From: Bacteroidales bacterium UBA1733
GTDB taxonomy: Bacteria > Bacteroidota > Bacteroidia > Bacteroidales > UBA3663
NCBI GenBank assembly: GCA_002315795.1
Contig: DCIF01000136.1
Coordinates: forward strand, 1-6,283
DNA: 6,283 bases
Reading direction: 5' to 3'
The notes beneath the pieces are model-generated. The model did not search any database, was not told the DNA's origin, and saw nothing but the letters and a program-made list of their open reading frames with translations. The translations under genes and the position numbers were made by a program. Positions 4,727 to 6,283 of this stretch are shown in pieces. Numbering within the stretch: the first letter of the stretch is position 1; the number at the start of each line of letters is the position of its first letter.

Positions 4727-6151
4727 TTACCACTGGTAACTGAAGCCAAAAGTCAGCATTTCTTTGATCTGAATCCGGTTATCACTCGAATCATCGAAAC
4801 GTGGATAAGCATAGATTCGTGCCGAAAAGAATCGGCTGATATTGAAATTGAAAGTATTCTCGAATTCTACCAGTACCGAAGAATAGCTGGTGAAGCAATA
4901 CAAGCGACTGGACCACGATACGTTCTGACCCATCTTCCAGTCGAGCTTGCTGGTCATCGTTGAACCGAACTCATGCTTAGTAAAGTCTCCTTCGGCAATT
5001 CCATAACTCACCGGATTTACGCGATCATCGCGCACATACTTCAAGTTATAGGATAAAGGTGCCAGCATCAGCGAATATACGAACTTCTTACTCGGAGAAG
5101 TGTACTTATAATCCATACCGACAGACAGGTTCACCTCCAATGGTGAGAGAAAGGTAGCCTTCGTCACCTTGCTGTTTGACTGATACTGGTCGAAAACCGG
5201 GGTCTTAGCATAAATCTGCGATGAATAATACCATTTCTTCCAGGCCTTATAGCCGTATTTCATATCTAATGAAAATACGTTATCAGATACTTTCATGGCA
5301 TGGATGGTATCTGCAGTCGTATAGTAACCAGAGAGTTTCAGATCTACGGTCATGTCAAAGGTCGTCTTCGCATTCTCATCATATCGGTTAATGACAATCT
5401 TCTGCTCACTGCTCACTGACATGTTGTTCTCACCTCCCTTATACCAGTTGTCCGAAAGCGCAGTCTGCTGCATCTGCAAGGTATGATCACCTTTCCAATG
5501 CCATTTATCCGCTTTGAGGATCATCGACTGTCCGAAACCTTCGAGCGTTGCATCTCCAAGATCGAGTTCTGCTTCATCCACCAGACGAGTGGTCAGGACA
5601 TTGTTTTTGGTGTCAATGATCTGGCTCTCCTGTGTCGGTACATCAAACTTCCTGCGAGCGTAATCGAATCTTCGTGGATCTGCAGATGCATAAGCGAACC
5701 TGCTCACATGACGTTCTTTCTCCATCAGCTGCAGGTCATCATAATGATGTTCGAAACCACGAAGGATATGATCGGCTTTTGCCGATAAGCTATCCATCGT
5801 AGCCATATACGCATCCAGATGCAAGGTAGTCGTATCGGCCACGATACCGGAGCTCACCAGTGGCAGACGCATATCATAGAGATAAGCCTCTGTCACGTCG
5901 GGCAATGGCGCATTCATGACTTCGCGTCTTAGGGAATCGGCACTCTGCTTTGCTTTTGACACATTGCCACGACGAATGCTCTTCTTACCAGAAGTGCTGA
6001 TAGATCGCCACCATGAACGTGAAACACTCTTACGCAACTGTTGCATCTGACCTGCAGTCATAGGCACATGATAAGCGCTATCAGCCAATTCCTGTGCTGG
6101 AAGACTGACAGCAACCATTACCCAAAACAAAAGACAACAGATTCGACACAT
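4727..6151 (-). CDS. DUF3078-type outer-membrane beta-barrel protein
   Basis: A 474-residue protein of unknown function, predicted to be exported to the outer membrane. Residues 1-20 (MCRICCLLFWVMVAVSLPAQ) form a signal peptide with likely cleavage after Q20; the early cysteines are not in a lipobox. Residues 30-200 are charged and mostly helical. From about 215 the protein becomes rich in alternating aromatic strands, with WHWKGDHTLQMQQ (217-229) and NWYKGGENN (235-243) as the DUF3078 signature, ending in FGFSYQW, a C-terminal aromatic typical of proteins inserted by the BAM complex. The ATG at 6151 was chosen because it gives a compact signal peptide; an upstream Met at 6172 would also give one, and the GTG at 6268 would overlap lysA. 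The gene lies 43 nt after lysA and 35 nt before the regulator. The family call rests on recognised motifs, not a search. Confidence 0.8.
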   Translation of the reverse strand: MCRICCLLFWVMVAVSLPAQELADSAYHVPMTAGQMQQLRKSVSRSWWRSISTSGKKSIRRGNVSKAKQSADSLRREVMNAPLPDVTEAYLYDMRLPLVSSGIVADTTTLHLDAYMATMDSLSAKADHILRGFEHHYDDLQLMEKERHVSRFAYASADPRRFDYARRKFDVPTQESQIIDTKNNVLTTRLVDEAELDLGDATLEGFGQSMILKADKWHWKGDHTLQMQQTALSDNWYKGGENNMSVSSEQKIVINRYDENAKTTFDMTVDLKLSGYYTTADTIHAMKVSDNVFSLDMKYGYKAWKKWYYSSQIYAKTPVFDQYQSNSKVTKATFLSPLEVNLSVGMDYKYTSPSKKFVYSLMLAPLSYNLKYVRDDRVNPVSYGIAEGDFTKHEFGSTMTSKLDWKMGQNVSWSSRLYCFTSYSSVLVEFENTFNFNISRFFSARIYAYPRFDDSSDNRIQIKEMLTFGFSYQW

Positions 6152-6194
6152 TATTATATAAGGTATGTGCATAGATGGCGACATCGCCAGTGCA

Positions 6195-6283
6195 TTAAAG
6201 CACCAGCGATGCAGGAATTCGGCGGCAGTTATAGTTCGAAGCCATAATCTGACCGTAGGCACCAGCACTGCGAAGAGCTACAA
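6195..6283 (-). CDS. lysA: Diaminopimelate decarboxylase, C-terminal end only
   Basis: The window begins inside this gene; 28 residues remain, VALRSAGAYGQIMASNYNCR followed by RIPASLVL, then TAA (6195-6197). The pattern SAGAYG..MAS.YN.R is the C-terminal signature of LysA, the PLP enzyme that makes lysine from meso-diaminopimelate; the Tyr of AGAYG lies in the active-site region in known structures. No terminator with a T-run follows: the only small hairpin (TGGCG-ATGT-CGCCA, about 6177-6190) lacks one, so readthrough into the DUF3078 gene is likely. The identification rests on a short fragment, but the motif is distinctive. Confidence 0.85.
   Translation of the reverse strand, partial: VALRSAGAYGQIMASNYNCRRIPASLVL

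Noticed and set aside
6177..6190. Hairpin TGGCG-ATGT-CGCCA considered as a lysA terminator
   Set aside because: The stem is only 5 bp and no T-run follows it in the direction of transcription.
6152..6268. GTG start giving the DUF3078 protein 39 extra residues
   Set aside because: It would overlap the lysA coding end in another frame and bury the signal peptide; Met at 6151 gives a proper N-terminal signal.

Overview
The window looks like chromosomal DNA of a Bacteroidales bacterium, probably close to Prevotella. The grounds are a textbook Bacteroidetes promoter (TTTG-N19-TATATTTG), a DUF3078-type outer-membrane protein, a GxxExxY protein, gene starts without Shine-Dalgarno sequences at normal spacing, and the character of the encoded proteins. 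The genus is an inference. All seven genes lie on the minus strand, so transcription runs from high to low coordinates. No gap between genes exceeds 300 bases.

Upstream block (6283 to 3954). The window opens inside the last 28 codons of a diaminopimelate decarboxylase gene (lysA). Next come a DUF3078-type beta-barrel protein with a signal peptide and a Crp/Fnr-family regulator. The gaps are 43 and 35 bases and no promoter is visible in them, so the three may be co-transcribed. The block ends in a strong intrinsic terminator at 3954-3980.

Downstream block (3956 to 1). A promoter whose -33 element lies inside the U-tract of that terminator drives a biotin-dependent acyl-CoA carboxylase operon. 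It encodes a biotin carboxylase (accC), a biotin carrier with an EAMKM biotinylation motif, and a carboxyltransferase cut by the window edge. The carboxylase charges biotin with bicarbonate and ATP, the carrier moves the carboxyl group, and the carboxyltransferase places it on an acyl-CoA. The carboxyltransferase has Ile at a position where propionyl-CoA carboxylases have Asp, so its substrate is not certain.

The most interesting item is at 1885-2347. A small AT-rich gene for a GxxExxY protein (PDDEXK nuclease superfamily) sits between accC and the carrier gene. Arrays of three 9-bp units in inverted orientation bracket it. Exactly 4 bp outside each array is the same 7-bp word, ATATTAC. Removing the cassette and one ATATTAC leaves accC stop-TATCTC-carrier ATG, a tight 6-nt operon junction. 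This is what a roughly 449-bp single-gene insertion with a target-site duplication would leave. A separate AATT-based heptamer array fills the next junction, between the carrier and carboxyltransferase genes.
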